Below are positions 43,381-51,722 of a stretch of DNA of 64,000 bases, in pieces. A program made the position numbers and the translations under genes. Source of the stretch: Nocardiopsis mwathae (lineage in GTDB: Bacteria > Actinomycetota > Actinomycetes > Streptosporangiales > Streptosporangiaceae); NCBI RefSeq assembly GCF_014201195.1, contig NZ_JACHDS010000001.1, positions 1,302,001 to 1,366,000 of the forward strand, in the 5' to 3' direction. Below the pieces are notes generated by a model. The model searched no databases and was not told the origin of the DNA. It saw only the letters and a list, made by a program, of their open reading frames with translations. The stretch's first letter is position 1. Every line of letters begins with the position of its first letter.

Positions 43381-45051
43381 TCAGTCCTTGTCGTCCTTCT
43401 TGTCGTCCTTCTTGTCCGACTTCTCATCCGACGAAGCGGATGTACCGTCGTCCTTGCCGTCCGTGTCGTCCTTCTTCTCCTCGGGGTGGCCGTTGAAGTA
43501 GGACTCGCCCGGCTCGGTGTCGCCGAGCAGCTGGGACACCGTGACCATCCGGTACCCCTTCTCATCCAGCTGCTTGAGGATGGAGGGGACGGCGTCGATG
43601 GTCGTGCCGTGGATGTCGTGCATCAGGATGATCGACCCCGGCTTCGCACCCTTGACCGCGCGCTTGGCCACGACGGAGGAGTCGCGGTCCTTCCAGTCGT
43701 TGGTGTCGACGCTCCAGATGATCTCCGCGAGCCCCTGCTCCTTGGCGATCTTGGCGACCTTGTCGTCGGTCGCACCGTACGGCGGCCGCATCAGCTCCAG
43801 GTCGAACCCGGTCTCGCGCCGGACCAGGTCGTTGACGGTGCTCAGCTCCGCGCGGATTCGCACCTCGGCCTGCCGGGTGAGGTCGGGGTGGTGCACGGTG
43901 TGGTTGGCGAGCTCGTGCCCCTCGGCGTACTCGCGCCGCACGGTGGCCGCGTGCTCCCGCACCGGCCCGCCGGTGAGGAAGAAGGTGGCCTTGGCGTCGT
44001 ACTTCGCCAGGGTGTCGAGAAGTTCGGGGGTGCGCTCGCCCGGACCGTCGTCGAACGTCAGTGCGATGCACTTGGATTCCGGGTCGGAGCAGTCGACATC
44101 ATCGTCTCGCGTCGCGAACACTCCCGGGACCCCCGCCTTCGACCCGTCCTTGGGGGCCGCCGGCTCCTCCTCGATCCGGTAGTCGGGGGTGACGACGACG
44201 GCCGCGGTCTGCGCCTTCCTCCCGAAGTCCGACAGCAGCGGCTCGACGTCCGCCTTCGCGACGACCGCCGAGACCCGGCCGGACTTCACCGGAGCGACCT
44301 GGCCCTCGTCGAACTCCACGACGAGGTCCCCATCGGGGTTGAAGCCCATCGAGTCATAGGAGCGCAGGATCGGGTAGAGGTGGGAGGTGTCCACCTTGTC
44401 GCCGTCGTTCTCCTTCAGGGCCTTCTTCACCAGCCCGTCCAGGGTCTCCAGCTCCTGCTGCCCTGCCAGCAGTTCGGTGGAGTAGGCGGTGGTCCCGGTC
44501 GCCGTGTCGTACCAGTAGGTGGCCCAGGCGGTGCGCTCGCCCTCGTCGTCCTTCTCGTCCTGGGTCAGCCGCACGGCCATGACGTCGTCGCCGGCGACGC
44601 TCAGGTTCCACCCGATCTTGATGGACTCGGCCTTGGGGACGGCCCCGAGGAAGTCGTCCCGCTCCCGGTCGGTGATCTCGTCGAGCCGCTTGGCGAGCGG
44701 GTCGGCGTTGGGGACCTTGGGGTAGCTCAGCGACGCCGTGACACCGTTCTCCTCGGTCTCCTTCTTCTCCTCGGTGACGTCCGGGACGTTGTCGAGATCG
44801 ACGACGGTGAGCTCGTCGGCCTCACCGGTGGCCTTGGCGCGCTCGGGCTGATCCGACCGTCGTTCGGCATCGGGCGAGGTACAGGCGCCGAGCGCCAGGG
44901 CGGTCGCGAGTGCGACCACGAGCGGGGCGAAGACCCGAGGCAGGCGTGGGGTGCGCCGACCGGCCGCGGTCGGCGCGGGCGAATGGGGCGTGGTGAACGG
45001 CGTGTGGGAGCCGCCTGGATCTGTCTGCAAGGGAAGGAACGTCTTTCGCAT
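43381..45051 (-). CDS. Polysaccharide deacetylase lipoprotein (NodB domain, CE4)
   Basis: A 556-residue secreted lipoprotein. A long basic N-terminus leads into a hydrophobic stretch and the lipobox LALGAC near residue 55. Residues 90-330 form a domain resembling RsiV/DUF3298-type regions. The NodB domain follows with all five motifs: TFDDGPG, ELANHTVHHPDL, RPPYGATD, WSVDTNDW and ILMHDIH, so metal-dependent deacetylation of peptidoglycan or another amino sugar polymer is expected. The tail is a run of Asp, Lys and Ser. The ATG at 45051 lacks a good Shine-Dalgarno. Confidence 0.9.
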   Translation of the reverse strand: MRKTFLPLQTDPGGSHTPFTTPHSPAPTAAGRRTPRLPRVFAPLVVALATALALGACTSPDAERRSDQPERAKATGEADELTVVDLDNVPDVTEEKKETEENGVTASLSYPKVPNADPLAKRLDEITDRERDDFLGAVPKAESIKIGWNLSVAGDDVMAVRLTQDEKDDEGERTAWATYWYDTATGTTAYSTELLAGQQELETLDGLVKKALKENDGDKVDTSHLYPILRSYDSMGFNPDGDLVVEFDEGQVAPVKSGRVSAVVAKADVEPLLSDFGRKAQTAAVVVTPDYRIEEEPAAPKDGSKAGVPGVFATRDDDVDCSDPESKCIALTFDDGPGERTPELLDTLAKYDAKATFFLTGGPVREHAATVRREYAEGHELANHTVHHPDLTRQAEVRIRAELSTVNDLVRRETGFDLELMRPPYGATDDKVAKIAKEQGLAEIIWSVDTNDWKDRDSSVVAKRAVKGAKPGSIILMHDIHGTTIDAVPSILKQLDEKGYRMVTVSQLLGDTEPGESYFNGHPEEKKDDTDGKDDGTSASSDEKSDKKDDKKDDKD

Positions 45052-45270
45052 TTTTGGGGAGTTCTTCAGACCCGAAATCTCGGTCGAGCAGGGGTCCGGA
45101 TCGCCTTCGCCTGGGGGAGTTCCGGAGGTGGAACCGGGCCCACGCAACGAGCTTAGAACGGCAGAGGGGCCGCCCGCTGTGCTGACAGGCAATAAGAGCG
45201 TCAACACCCGCTGACCGGAACGCAAAACCCCAGCAAGAGGGATGATTCGGGCGGATGGTGGCATGTCGGA

Positions 45271-45300
45271 CTCAAGCGCCCGCGGGCGCGTCCCTATACT
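45271..45300 (+). promoter_or_regulatory. Promoter for the cobalamin riboswitch-metE transcript
   Basis: TATACT at 45295-45300 is a near-consensus -10 element about 10 bases before the riboswitch begins. The -35 (CTCAAG at 45271-45276, 18-base spacer) is weak. Confidence 0.55.
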
Positions 45301-45311
45301 GGCAGCCGCGG

Positions 45312-45502
45312 TCGGTACACGCATGGCATCCGCCGGGCGTGTCGTAAGAGGGAACCCGGTGCGAATCCGGGACTGCCCCGCAGCGGTGAGTGGGAACGAC
45401 AGCCGTCAACAGCACTGGGCCGAAACGCCTGGGAAGCGGCGGCCGGTAGGTCGCGTACCGGACATCCGGTGCGCATGCCCACGAGTCCGAATACCTGCCC
45501 TC
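45312..45502 (+). promoter_or_regulatory. Cobalamin riboswitch (B12 element)
   Basis: The B12 element landmarks occur in order: GAGGGAACCCGGTGCGAATC, CCGGGACTGCCCCGCAGCGG, TGAGTGGGAACGA, CACTGGG, CCTGGGAAGCGG and the 3' kissing-loop segment CCCACGAGTCCGAATACCTG. A 9-bp GC-rich hairpin (45506-45529, CCGCGGACG with CGTCCGCGG) follows directly and may be the expression platform. It precedes metE, the B12-independent methionine synthase, which such switches turn off when cobalamin is available. Confidence 0.94.
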
Positions 45503-45659
45503 CGCCCGCGGACGCGCCCGCGTCCGCGGTAGGTCCACGTGCCCCGAGGGAGGGCCGAGGGCGGCGGGCGCCACGCGTGCACCCGTGCTCCCGCGCTGCT
45601 CCCCCGAACGGTACGGCCGGACCGCCGACGGCTGTTCGACGAGGGAGAGACAGAGCCAG

Positions 45660-45701
45660 ATGACTATCCGAACCCCGTTCCGCGGCGGTGGTGTCCGATG
45701 A
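45660..45701 (+). CDS. 13-residue leader ORF translationally coupled to metE
   Basis: ATG at 45660 has GAGGGAGAG ten bases upstream, the best ribosome site in the leader. The peptide is [13 protein letters not shown], and its TGA (45699-45701) overlaps the metE ATG as ATGA. MetE itself has no good Shine-Dalgarno at its start, so ribosomes finishing this ORF could reinitiate on metE. I do not recognise the peptide. The role is inferred from spacing. Confidence 0.5.
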   Translation: MTIRTPFRGGGVR

Positions 45702-47980
45702 CGACGACCGTGCTCGGCTACCCCCGCATCGGCCCGGACCGCGAGCTCAAGCGCGCGAGTGAGGCCTACTGGAGGGGACGCACCACCGTCTCCGAACTGG
45801 ACGCCGTCGCCGCCCGACTGCGCCGCGGCGTCTGGGAGACGCTGCGCGACGCCGGGGTGGCGGAGATCCCCGCCAACACCTTCTCCTACTACGACCACAT
45901 GCTCGACACCGCGGTCCTCTTCGACCTCGTGCCCGAGCGGTTCCGCACCCCGGCCTTCGCCGGGGAGGGCCGCGAGGCCGAGCTGCGGCGCTACTTCGCC
46001 ATGGCCCGGGGCGCCGACGACGTCGCCCCCCTGGAGATGACCAAGTGGTTCGACACGAACTACCACTACCTGGTCCCCGAACTCGCCCCCGGCCGGCGGC
46101 CGCGCCTGGCCGACCCCGCCAAACCACTCTCGGAGTTCACCCAGGCCAAGGGGCTGGGCATCCGGACGCATCCGGTCATCGTCGGCCCGCTCACCTTCCT
46201 GATGCTGGCCAAGCCCGCCGCCGACGCTCCGGAGGGCTGGCGGCCGCTGGACCTGCTCGACGACCTGCTGGGCTGCTACGCCGAACTCCTCGCCCGCCTG
46301 GCCGCCGCAGGAGCGCACCAGGTGCAGCTGGACGAGCCGATCCTGGCGACCGACGACGGCCGCGCCGAACCCGTCGCGCTGGAGCGGGCCTACACCCGGC
46401 TCGGTGAGCTCACCGACCGTCCGGAGCTCTTCGTCGCCACCTACTTCGGGTCCATCGGAACCGCTGCGCTCGACGTCCTCAAGCGCACCGGCGTGGAGCG
46501 TATCGGCCTGGACCTGGTCGCCGGCCCGGAGTCGGTGGACGAGGTCGCCGCCGTCTCCGGTCTGGGCGGCAAGACCCTGGTGGCCGGCGTCGTCGACGGG
46601 CGCAACGTCTGGCGCGCCGACCTCCCCAAGGCGCTGTCCACCCTGGGCTCGCTGCTGGGCCTGGCCGACCGCGTCGTCGTCGGCACCTCCTGCTCCCTGC
46701 TGCACGTCCCCATCGACCTGGACGCCGAGACCGACCTGGACCCGGTGATCCGCGAGCGCCTGGCCTTCGCCCGGCAGAAGGTGGACGAGGTCGTGCTGCT
46801 CGGCCGGGCGCTCTCGGCCGGAGACGGGGGCATCGCCGCCGAGCTGGAACGGGCGCGCACCTCGGCACCGGACACAGCGGCGTTCGTCAACCCCCGGGTG
46901 CGTGCCCGCCTGGACGCACTGGGCGACAGCGCCGTCCGCAACGGCCACGACCGCCGCGGTGCGGCCCAGGCCGACGAGCCGCCGCTGCAGACCACCACCA
47001 TCGGTTCGTTCCCGCAGACCCCTGATGTGCGAAAGGCGCGGGCCGACCACCGCGCCGGGCGCATCGACGACGCGGAGTACACCCGGCGGATGCGCGCCGA
47101 GATCGACCGGGTCATCAAGCTGCAGGAGGACATCGGCCTGGACATCCTCGTGCACGGCGAACCCGAGCGCAACGACATGGTGCAGTACTTCGCCGAGCGC
47201 CTCGACGGCTTCGTCACCACCCAGAAGGGGTGGGTGCAGTCCTACGGTTCGCGGTGCGTGCGCCCGCCGATCCTCTACGGCGACGTCTCCCGGCCCGAGG
47301 CGATGACCGTCGACTGGATCACCTACGCCCAGTCGCGCACCGACAAGCCCGTCAAGGGCATGCTCACCGGACCGGTCACCATGCTCGCCTGGTCGTTCGT
47401 CCGCGACGACCAGCCGCTTGGGGACACCGCGCGGCAGGTGGCGCTGGCACTGCGAGACGAGGTGTCGGACCTGGAGCGCGCCGGGATCCGGCACATCCAG
47501 GTCGACGAGGCCGCGCTGCGGGAGCTGCTGCCGCTGCGCGCCGAACGGCACGCCGACTACCTGGCCTGGGCGATCGGCTCGTTCCGGCTGGCGACCTCGG
47601 GGGTGGGCGACAGCACCCGCATCCACACCCACATGTGCTACTCGGAGTTCGGCCGGATCGTGGGCGCCATCGAACAGCTGGACGCCGATGTCACCAGCGT
47701 CGAGGCGGCCCGCTCGCACATGGAGCTCGTGGACGACCTCGCCGAGGCCGGGTACGAACGCGGCATCGGTCCCGGCGTCTACGACATCCACTCGCCGCGG
47801 GTGCCCACCGCCGACGAGATCGAGTCGGCGCTGCGCGACGCGCTGCGGGCCGTCGACCCGCGGCGGCTGTGGGTCAACCCGGACTGCGGGCTGAAGACGC
47901 GGCGCTACGAGGAGGTCGAACCGGCGCTGCGCAACATGGTGGAGGCGGCCCGCCGCGTTCGCGCCGACCTCGTCGGCTGA
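45698..47980 (+). CDS. metE: 5-methyltetrahydropteroyltriglutamate-homocysteine methyltransferase (cobalamin-independent)
   Basis: A 760-residue B12-independent methionine synthase with the usual duplicated barrel. The N-terminal barrel opens [20 protein letters not shown] and includes [16 protein letters not shown]. The C-terminal catalytic barrel begins at [17 protein letters not shown] and has [47 protein letters not shown] with the zinc-binding His and Cys, and NPDCGLKTR with the second zinc Cys. All catalytic residues are in place. The upstream frame (53 extra codons) runs through the leader ORF region and is not used. Confidence 0.96.
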   Translation: MTTTVLGYPRIGPDRELKRASEAYWRGRTTVSELDAVAARLRRGVWETLRDAGVAEIPANTFSYYDHMLDTAVLFDLVPERFRTPAFAGEGREAELRRYFAMARGADDVAPLEMTKWFDTNYHYLVPELAPGRRPRLADPAKPLSEFTQAKGLGIRTHPVIVGPLTFLMLAKPAADAPEGWRPLDLLDDLLGCYAELLARLAAAGAHQVQLDEPILATDDGRAEPVALERAYTRLGELTDRPELFVATYFGSIGTAALDVLKRTGVERIGLDLVAGPESVDEVAAVSGLGGKTLVAGVVDGRNVWRADLPKALSTLGSLLGLADRVVVGTSCSLLHVPIDLDAETDLDPVIRERLAFARQKVDEVVLLGRALSAGDGGIAAELERARTSAPDTAAFVNPRVRARLDALGDSAVRNGHDRRGAAQADEPPLQTTTIGSFPQTPDVRKARADHRAGRIDDAEYTRRMRAEIDRVIKLQEDIGLDILVHGEPERNDMVQYFAERLDGFVTTQKGWVQSYGSRCVRPPILYGDVSRPEAMTVDWITYAQSRTDKPVKGMLTGPVTMLAWSFVRDDQPLGDTARQVALALRDEVSDLERAGIRHIQVDEAALRELLPLRAERHADYLAWAIGSFRLATSGVGDSTRIHTHMCYSEFGRIVGAIEQLDADVTSVEAARSHMELVDDLAEAGYERGIGPGVYDIHSPRVPTADEIESALRDALRAVDPRRLWVNPDCGLKTRRYEEVEPALRNMVEAARRVRADLVG

Positions 47981-48002
47981 CCCGGCGGCACCAGGCGGAG
48001 CA

Positions 48003-48044
48003 ACGTAGGGAAACGTAGGGAAACGAAAACGTAGGGAAACGAAA
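48003..48044. repeat. Short tandem repeat after metE
   Basis: ACGTAGGGAAACGAAA occurs twice in tandem (48013-48028, 48029-48044), preceded by a partial unit ACGTAGGGAA (48003-48012). The stretch is purine-rich and stands out in this GC-rich sequence. It starts 22 bp after the metE stop. Confidence 0.8.
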
Positions 48045-48047
48045 AGG

Positions 48048-48082
48048 GGGGGTGTGCGGGCGGAGACCGCCGGCACACCCCC
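48048..48082. terminator. Terminator between metE and the following convergent gene
   Basis: GGGGGTGTGC pairs with GCACACCCCC, with an inner GGCGG/CCGCC stem and an AGA loop, giving a long hairpin directly after the tandem repeat. Both flanking genes end toward it. Confidence 0.75.
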
Positions 48083-48106
48083 TCCTCACGCGGACGGGAC
48101 CGGCGG

Positions 48107-49189
48107 CTAGGCGCCGATCGGGGTCAGCGACTGCTTGCCCAGGTCCAGCATCATGTCCTCCACGTCGGAGAACTTCAGCGGGGCCGGGACGCTCTCATCG
48201 GCGCCCAGGCCGGGCGACATCTGGAACTTGACCTCGGTGTTGATGTTGCCCTCGCGGACCAGCAGGGTGGCCACCGAGTAGTTGGAGTTGGTCAGCTTCT
48301 CCGTGGAGAAGACCAGCTTGGCCTCGTCGCCGAGCTTGACGTCCTGCTCCTCGTGGACCTCGCGCTCGGTGTAGCGGTTGTTCTCGTCGGTGACGAACTT
48401 GACGGCCGACTTGAAGTCGTCCTTGGCGCCCTCGACCGAGTCGGAGCCGGCGTAGGGGGTCTTGTACTCCAGGGAGAACGAGCCCCAGGTGTCGCCCTCG
48501 CCGTCCACCCGCCAGCGGCAGCTGGAGCGGTTGTCGCTGAGGTTCTTGCTGCCGTCCGAGATGGCGTACTCGCTGAGCTTGTCCTCGGTGTAGGTCTGGC
48601 AGGCGTCCTCAGGCAGGTCGTAGGGCGGCTCGCCCTTGTCGGCCTTGGGCTCGTCGCCGCCGTCGGAGTCCGCGTCCGCGTCGGGCTTGTCGGCCTCGCT
48701 CTGCTCGGCCTGCTGGGGTGCGGCGGCCGAGGTGTCGCCGCTGGGTCGCAGCACCACGATGAACACGGCGATCACCAGGATCAGGATGACCGCGCCGCCG
48801 CCGATGACCACCCACATGCCGGCGCTGCTCTTCTTCTGCGGCGGCGGGTAGTCGCCCGGCCCGCCGGGCATGCCCGGGCCGCCGTAGGGCGGCTGCCCCG
48901 GCGGAGGGGCGTACATGTTCTGGTCGTGCGGCGGCTGGTACCCGGGTCCCCCCGGCTGCGGCCCCCCTTGCTGGGCCGCACCGTAGGGGTAGCCCGGCTG
49001 TCCGCCGGGGTTCTGGCCGCCGTAGGGCGCCTGGTAGGGGCCGCTCGCGTACTGCTGGCCGGGGTGGGGGCCACCCTGCTCGGGCCCGGGCTGCCCATAG
49101 GGCCCGCCGTACGGCGGCTGCCCCCCGGAGCCGCCTTCGCCATCCTGCGGGAATTGCGGAGGCTGTGGATAGGGTCCGTTGTCGCTCAT
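48107..49189 (-). CDS. Membrane-anchored protein with proline/glycine-rich cytoplasmic region (DUF3558-like)
   Basis: A 360-residue bitopic protein. Residues 1-120 are disordered and rich in Gly, Pro, Gln and Tyr (QPPYGGPYGQPG-type repeats). One membrane helix (MWVVIGGGAVILILVIAVFI) follows at about 125-147, then an acidic linker of Glu, Asp and Lys to about 195, and a globular extracellular domain with two cysteines (DACQTY, SSCRWR). That domain resembles the DUF3558 or septum-formation-type lipoprotein domains of actinomycetes. No enzymatic motif is visible. The ATG at 49189 follows GAGGGG. Confidence 0.65.
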   Translation of the reverse strand: MSDNGPYPQPPQFPQDGEGGSGGQPPYGGPYGQPGPEQGGPHPGQQYASGPYQAPYGGQNPGGQPGYPYGAAQQGGPQPGGPGYQPPHDQNMYAPPPGQPPYGGPGMPGGPGDYPPPQKKSSAGMWVVIGGGAVILILVIAVFIVVLRPSGDTSAAAPQQAEQSEADKPDADADSDGGDEPKADKGEPPYDLPEDACQTYTEDKLSEYAISDGSKNLSDNRSSCRWRVDGEGDTWGSFSLEYKTPYAGSDSVEGAKDDFKSAVKFVTDENNRYTEREVHEEQDVKLGDEAKLVFSTEKLTNSNYSVATLLVREGNINTEVKFQMSPGLGADESVPAPLKFSDVEDMMLDLGKQSLTPIGA

Positions 49190-49768
49190 GACTCCCCTCG
49201 CGCCAGCTGCGTATGTGAACTGTCCGTCAGACGCGCGTCGGCGCGTTGCCGGTTCCATCGTGAATGGTCGGGATGACCGGTGGATCCGTATCGCTGATCC
49301 GCGTGCGGCGCGCAGCACACAGGATGGGACGCACCCGTCCGTGGCCACGGCTCGACTCCGGGCGGAAGCGATGGCTCGCCGCCTACCCTTCGCACCCGGC
49401 GGGTGGCCGCGTGTGCGTCAGGGGGCAGGACTCGGCAATCCTAGCTTCCGGAATCGTCCGAGGTTCCGGGGTCCCGGGGGAACGTCATGGATCGTCACTG
49501 TTTTGTGGCGGGAATGTGGGGATCGGGACCGGTTGTGGGGTTCTGTGCGCCGCCGCGGAGCGATGGATTCGCCGCCCGCGGGGTCAAGGGTGGCGACTCT
49601 ACTGGGAAAACGGGACGAATCCGGCGGGATCGTTGTCGGATCGCAACCGCCCCGGCCGCCGGTTCCCCCGACCCCGGCGCGCCGCCGCGGGCCGGGGGAT
49701 ACGGTGGGTGTCCCCGGTTATCCGCGGCGTCCGCCCAGGGCGGGCCAGTGATGAGAAGGGCAGCAGAG
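49190..49768. other. Intergenic region
   Basis: About 580 bp upstream of both the minus-strand membrane protein and the small plus-strand ORF. I see no gene, hairpin or promoter I can support in it. Confidence 0.4.
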
Positions 49769-49918
49769 GTGTCGTCGTCCTCCCCGCAGCGTCCCGACCA
49801 CCGTCCCCGCCACGGCTTCGTCGCCTGGGCCGTGTTCATCCTCGCCATCGGTGCCGCGCTGGCCCTCATGGGAGGGTGTATGACCGTGCTCTACGCACCC
49901 CTGGTCACCGGGGGGTGA
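49769..49918 (+). CDS. Small membrane protein, 49 residues
   Basis: GTG at 49769 has GAAGGG eight bases upstream. The peptide has a short polar N-terminus (SSSSPQRPDHRPRHG), one strong membrane helix (FVAWAVFILAIGAALALMGG) and a short tail CMTVLYAPLVTGG. An ATG six codons upstream is in frame. It ends 19 bp before the convergent hydrolase gene. No family is recognised; codon bias is normal for the genome, which favours a real gene. Confidence 0.5.
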   Translation: MSSSSPQRPDHRPRHGFVAWAVFILAIGAALALMGGCMTVLYAPLVTGG

Positions 49919-49937
49919 GGCGGCGGGGCGCGCCCGC

Positions 49938-50951
49938 TCAGAACATCGAGATGTGCACGTGGTCGAAGTGGTTCTCGGTGATACTGCCCCGGTCGGCCAT
50001 GTCGCGCCAGCCCTCGCCCGCGCGCCGGACGTCCCAGATCTTCTGCCGGTAGATGATGTACATGATGCCCAGCCGCTCGGCGTTGTCCTGGGCGAACTTC
50101 GAGATCTCGTAGCCGCGGTCGATGTTCTCCTGCGTGGGCATCCGGCCCTCGTTGTTCACCATGAAGTCGCACGCCCGGCCCTTGGGGTGCTCACCGACGA
50201 CCCAGCCGCCGTCCGGCCGGTAGCAGCCCACGCCGCCCTGCGCCCTGCCCTCACCGAACTTCTCGATGATGACTTCCTTCATCTGCCGGGTGCGCGGGGT
50301 GAGGTTGTCCGGCGGCCCCATCTCCTGGACGGGATGCTTGGCGATGAGCTCCTGCACCTTCTCGCGGCGCTCCTCCAGCTCGTCCAGGTCCTCCTGGACC
50401 TTGGCGGCCTTGCCCTCGGCGTTCTCCTTGGCCTTCCGGTCGCGGTCGATGGCCCGTTCCAGCCGCTCGATCTTGTCGCGCTGGCTGCTGGACAGGTGCC
50501 CGACCAGTGAGGCCTGGTCGATGACCCGCTGCGGGTCATCGTCGACGAACAGCGAGAAGGCGGGGTCGACGCCGCCCTGGGTGTAGCTGGCCACCGCCAG
50601 CTGGCGGACCTGGGCCTGGGCGGTGCCGACCTCCTCCTTGGTCCCCTCCGCCCGCTTCTCGGCGCGCTCCGCCTCCTCGATGACCCCCTCCATATCGATG
50701 AGGTGGCCGCCGTACTCCTCGCCCAGCGCCTCGGCGCGCTCCTGCAGGGAGCTCAGGCTCTCCTCGGCGGGCGCCGCCGACGCGCTCGGCGCCATCGGGG
50801 CCAGGCCGAGCGTGCCGGCGAGGGCGAGGGCGGGCAGGGAGAGGCGCAGGCGGCGCCGGGCCGCCGCTGGCAGGAGGGCCGGCCCGACACGGGGGTCGGG
50901 GGCCCAGAAATCGGGGAAGTCGTCCGGTCCGAATGGTCGGTCGGGCTCCAC
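49938..50951 (-). CDS. Secreted coiled-coil cell-wall hydrolase (ARB-07466-like C-terminal domain)
   Basis: A 337-residue exported protein. A long N-region ends in a hydrophobic signal core (LSLPALALAGTLGLAPM) with cleavage near ASA. A coiled coil from about residue 65 to 205 resembles the PcsB/NlpC-associated region. The C-terminal domain (VGCYRPDGGWVVGEHPKGRA, CDFMVNNEGRMP, ending NHFDHVHISMF) has the His/Asp and HxH pattern of LAS-type D,D-peptidases and is known in actinomycetes as the ARB-07466-like domain. The GTG at 50951 follows AGGAG. A ydaO-type riboswitch candidate is directly upstream and its 3' strand overlaps that Shine-Dalgarno. Confidence 0.8.
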   Translation of the reverse strand: MEPDRPFGPDDFPDFWAPDPRVGPALLPAAARRRLRLSLPALALAGTLGLAPMAPSASAAPAEESLSSLQERAEALGEEYGGHLIDMEGVIEEAERAEKRAEGTKEEVGTAQAQVRQLAVASYTQGGVDPAFSLFVDDDPQRVIDQASLVGHLSSSQRDKIERLERAIDRDRKAKENAEGKAAKVQEDLDELEERREKVQELIAKHPVQEMGPPDNLTPRTRQMKEVIIEKFGEGRAQGGVGCYRPDGGWVVGEHPKGRACDFMVNNEGRMPTQENIDRGYEISKFAQDNAERLGIMYIIYRQKIWDVRRAGEGWRDMADRGSITENHFDHVHISMF

Positions 50952-50954
50952 GTG

Positions 50955-51147
50955 GATCGCTCCTCGGTTCAGGCCGACGCACGAGCGGGATAGGGAGGCG
51001 GGCGCCTTCCACCCGCCACTGCGCGTCGGCTCTCGCATGGGGCCGGGACCGGGGCCGCGGTCCGCAGTGCGACCGGGACTCGGCGGCGAGGGTCGCTCCT
51101 CCCTCTCCGCGGAGCCCGGTGTCACGCCTCAGGCACATTAAGCGAGT
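50955..51147 (-). promoter_or_regulatory. c-di-AMP (ydaO/yuaA-type) riboswitch candidate
   Basis: Read on the minus strand, the leader begins CTCGCTTAATGTGCCTGAGG, which matches the ydaO 5' landmark CGCTTAAT...GAGG. It contains GGGTGGAAGGCGCCC internally and ends GTCGGCCTGAACCGAGGAGC, similar to the 3' landmark GTCAGCTAACCTCGTAGGC. TCGCT at the 5' end and AGCGA at the 3' end can form the closing helix, and the 3' strand overlaps the AGGAG of the hydrolase gene. Actinobacterial ydaO switches typically control wall hydrolases, where c-di-AMP turns expression off. The match is by eye. Confidence 0.72.
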
Positions 51148-51226
51148 TCCGCGCGTTTGCCAATCGATTGTCCGTGCTTGGGGCGCTGTTTGAGTCTAAG
51201 CAAGGGAGGTGTACGCGTGCGGGACG

Positions 51227-51286
51227 CTCGCCGAGACCGGTGCAGAAACCCCCTGGGAACAGGGGAATTCGGCTACAGGAGGCGAG
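51227..51286 (+). promoter_or_regulatory. Structured leader with competing pairings over a Shine-Dalgarno
   Basis: A hairpin CCCCTG-GGAA-CAGGGG (51250-51265) sits inside two mutually exclusive outer pairings. GCCGA (51230-51234) can pair with TCGGC (51269-51273), or CTCGCC (51227-51232) can pair with GGCGAG (51281-51286). The second occludes part of the AGGAGG ribosome site (51277-51282) of the 61-codon ORF at 51291. It resembles no riboswitch class I know. Confidence 0.45.
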
Positions 51287-51290
51287 AACT

Positions 51291-51476
51291 GTGGCGAACG
51301 TTACCCAGCATGAGAACGAAACAGCCTATTTCACACCACGTCGGTATGGTTTCGTAGGGGGCGTGAACTCACGCGATCGCGGCAACGTGACCTCCCGCGC
51401 CATGACGCGCGGCGGACGCCGGCGCTGCTCCATGGAGCACCGCGCCACCGGCGGCCTCTGTCGCATGTGCCGCTGA
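51291..51476 (+). CDS. 61-residue ORF with Cys/Met-rich tail, possible leader of metNIQ
   Basis: GTG at 51291 follows a strong AGGAGG by eight bases. The peptide begins VANVTQHENETAYFTPRRYG and ends RRRCSMEHRATGGLCRMCR, so the last 19 residues hold three Cys and two Met, with LCRMCR directly before the stop. The next gene, 246 bp downstream on the same strand, is metN of a methionine importer. It may be a sulfur-amino-acid-sensing leader peptide or a small Cys-rich (metal-binding) protein. I do not recognise a family. Translation is supported only by the ribosome site and open frame. Confidence 0.5.
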   Translation: MANVTQHENETAYFTPRRYGFVGGVNSRDRGNVTSRAMTRGGRRRCSMEHRATGGLCRMCR

Positions 51477-51722
51477 CCGTTCACTCTCAGGCGTCCGCGC
51501 GCCGTACTCCGGCGCTTCTCCGACTCCGCGCGGCCCGTCCCCGGGCTCGGACGCGCGGGTCGGTCCCGGCCGGCATGGTGGTCCACCCGCCCGGTCCGCG
51601 CACGGGCGTCCGCTCCCCACACTCCGAAACGGGCGGACCCCACCGGATCGGCCCGGCACCACCGCACGCCCCGGCCACCGCCGGGCACCGCGGGACACCC
51701 CACACGACCCACGAGGAAACCA

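Noticed and set aside
45272-48076. 934-codon open frame on the minus strand opposite metE
   Set aside because: It is a shadow of metE caused by GC-biased third positions. Its composition is Gly/Arg/Val/His-rich without domains, and it also crosses the cobalamin riboswitch.
51477-51722. SAM-I or SAM-IV riboswitch before metN
   Set aside because: The GTCATGAG, GGCAACC and GGTGCC landmarks are absent from the whole 51160-51722 leader.
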